Positions 62,940 through 64,000 of a stretch of DNA of 64,000 nt are shown here, in pieces. The notes under the pieces were generated by a model that was not told the origin of the DNA, did not search any database, and was given only the letters and a program-made list of their open reading frames with translations. Numbering within the stretch: the stretch's first letter is position 1; every line of letters begins with the position of its first letter. The stretch covers positions 186,001-250,000 of the forward strand of contig OZ244039.1 of NCBI GenBank assembly GCA_965215225.1. The letters are read 5' to 3'. This stretch comes from G965215225 sp965215225 (GTDB lineage Bacteria > Pseudomonadota > Gammaproteobacteria > CBDBNL01 > JAAOII01). Position numbers and translations under genes: made by a program.

Positions 62940-64000
62940 TCACGGGGCTGGCTTCCAGCGTCTTACCTTCTTTTTTATCTCATCAATGGTAGCCGTCACC
63001 CATTCTTTCTTACGGGGGTATTCTTGATGGATGTAGTGTTCTATCTCACGGTAGTGTATTGTTTTATACTTCCACACCACTTCGGTGGGTTTTGGCGCCT
63101 GTGCCATCACGCTCTTGGCGCGGCTCTCGGGGTTCTTAGATACTCCTACCTTTACCTGATTAGGCAATAGTTCATTCTTCATGATATATACATATCCCGT
63201 TTCTGTGGTGTCTTCTTTGCCCCGCTTAGGCGGGACAGTGCTAAAGTTCGGCTCGCCTCTAAAAAGGTCGGTTGGCACTTCTTTGGCTAGGCGCATCTTT
63301 ACCAATTCATAGGCTTTTAGCGAGACATCTATGCCTATCCAGGTGCGCTCCAATTTTTCGGCTGCCACACAAGTAGTGGCGCAGCCACAGAAAGGATCTA
63401 AGACAACACCCCCTTTATTGCTTGAAGCATTGACTATTCTTTCCAGCAGTTTCAGTGGTTTTTGGGTAGGATAACCTGTCTTCTCAGAAGGTGGAACATG
63501 CATAATGTCATGTATATCATTCCAAGTATCGCCAGCCAATTTATTTTCATATACATAGGTTCCATCATATTTTTCAAAATACTTAATTCGTATAGTTCCT
63601 GTTTCGGTTCGATAAATGCGCCCTTCTGCCTCAAGTTTTTTTATACTATCATCAGTGTAATGTCCTCTTGGAGATGTCCTAAAACATCTATTTTTTTCAT
63701 CAATCTTGTAACCTGAACCATGAAAAAGAATTTTGTTTTTATAAAATTGCCGGTTGAATTTAACTTGACCAGAATTGCCATAAAAAAGAATTGAATCATG
63801 ATTTCGAGGGAATTGACGCGCAACAAATTTTCCTCCTCTCCCACCATAATGCCATATAATCTCATTTCTGAAATTATTCTCACCAAAGATACAATCTAAA
63901 ATCAGCTTCAAATAATGGCTCATGGTTGGATCACAATGAAGATAGAGACTGCCGCTAGGCTTTAATATTCTTTGCATCTCCATCAAGCGAATAGCCATAT
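62940..64000 (-). CDS. DNA methyltransferase fused to GIY-YIG-like domain, copy 4 (5' end outside window)
   Basis: 352 residues are visible; the N-terminal part with the DPPF motif lies beyond the window edge. From MAIRLMEMQRIL onward it follows the other copies. The central segment is longest and quite different (WHYGGRGGKFVARQF, then an insert with FRTSPRGHYTDDSIK and DTWNDIHDIMHVPPSEKTGYPTQKP). DPFCGCATT and the C-terminal GIY-YIG-like domain are nearly identical to copies 2 and 3. FRTSPRGHY and TWNDI blocks are known from other beta-class adenine methyltransferases of type III-like kind. Confidence 0.8.
   Translation of the reverse strand, partial: MAIRLMEMQRILKPSGSLYLHCDPTMSHYLKLILDCIFGENNFRNEIIWHYGGRGGKFVARQFPRNHDSILFYGNSGQVKFNRQFYKNKILFHGSGYKIDEKNRCFRTSPRGHYTDDSIKKLEAEGRIYRTETGTIRIKYFEKYDGTYVYENKLAGDTWNDIHDIMHVPPSEKTGYPTQKPLKLLERIVNASSNKGGVVLDPFCGCATTCVAAEKLERTWIGIDVSLKAYELVKMRLAKEVPTDLFRGEPNFSTVPPKRGKEDTTETGYVYIMKNELLPNQVKVGVSKNPESRAKSVMAQAPKPTEVVWKYKTIHYREIEHYIHQEYPRKKEWVTATIDEIKKKVRRWKPAP

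Noticed and set aside
1..64000. rRNA, tRNA and riboswitch genes
   Set aside because: None recognised on reading; a covariance-model scan would be needed to exclude small or divergent ones.

Overview
The window is a stretch of a bacterial chromosome around the replication-initiation genes. The gene orders lptM-lysA, dnaA-dnaN-recF-gyrB and degS/hisS/yfgM/bamB/(der) are typical of gammaproteobacteria, and a Pseudomonas-type parS palindrome lies inside recF. I infer a gammaproteobacterium. The HpsN-like dehydrogenase and the large calcium-binding-type surface lipoproteins would fit a marine or host-associated lifestyle, but nothing here proves it. No rRNA or tRNA gene was recognised.

Layout. 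1-1.5 kb: a two-domain SnoaL-like protein. 2.3-13.5 kb: three large lipoproteins with thrombospondin type 3 and GLUG repeats, two of them a recent tandem duplication with poly-C tracts of different length; two more members lie at 27.4-29.8 and 46.1-48.3 kb. 14.3-15.9 kb: restriction-modification (R-M) locus with a frameshifted endonuclease. 16.1-20.4 kb: a catabolic-looking operon (solute-binding protein, bicupin, MetE-like protein, alpha/beta hydrolase). 20.4-22.7 kb: two Cas12a-type CRISPR-like repeats, an inverted-repeat (MITE-like) element and a second R-M locus, again with a frameshifted endonuclease. 24.2-27.1 kb: a short-chain dehydrogenase and an HpsN-like dehydrogenase. 30.2-35.7 kb: lysA, lptM, hemB, nhaA and a CorC-like protein. 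35.8-42.4 kb: dnaA, dnaN, recF, gyrB. 42.6-43.9 kb: der. 44.3-45.9 kb: duplicated coiled-coil membrane proteins. 48.6-51.1 kb: two insertion sequences. 51.5-55.9 kb: bamB, yfgM, hisS, degS. 56.2-58.2 kb: two tandem SnoaL-like genes. 58.3-64 kb: four tandem copies of a DNA methyltransferase fused to a GIY-YIG-like (T5orf172/MUG113) domain, the last cut by the window edge.

Two features stand out. The first is the methyltransferase-nuclease array: the ends of the proteins are conserved and the central part, where target recognition is expected, differs in each copy. Each duplicated unit carries a scar of the neighbouring SnoaL gene. The second is a genome habit. After many genes the 3' end has been copied in tandem into the following spacer. 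Between lptM and lysA and after the HpsN-like gene the copied units keep their stop/start overlap (ATGA), so the spacer has become a chain of tiny, potentially coupled open reading frames; between yfgM and bamB one chimeric 62-codon frame has formed with TAATG overlaps.

Housekeeping genes look intact except where stated. Intergenic space is large for a bacterium and nearly all of it is repeat.
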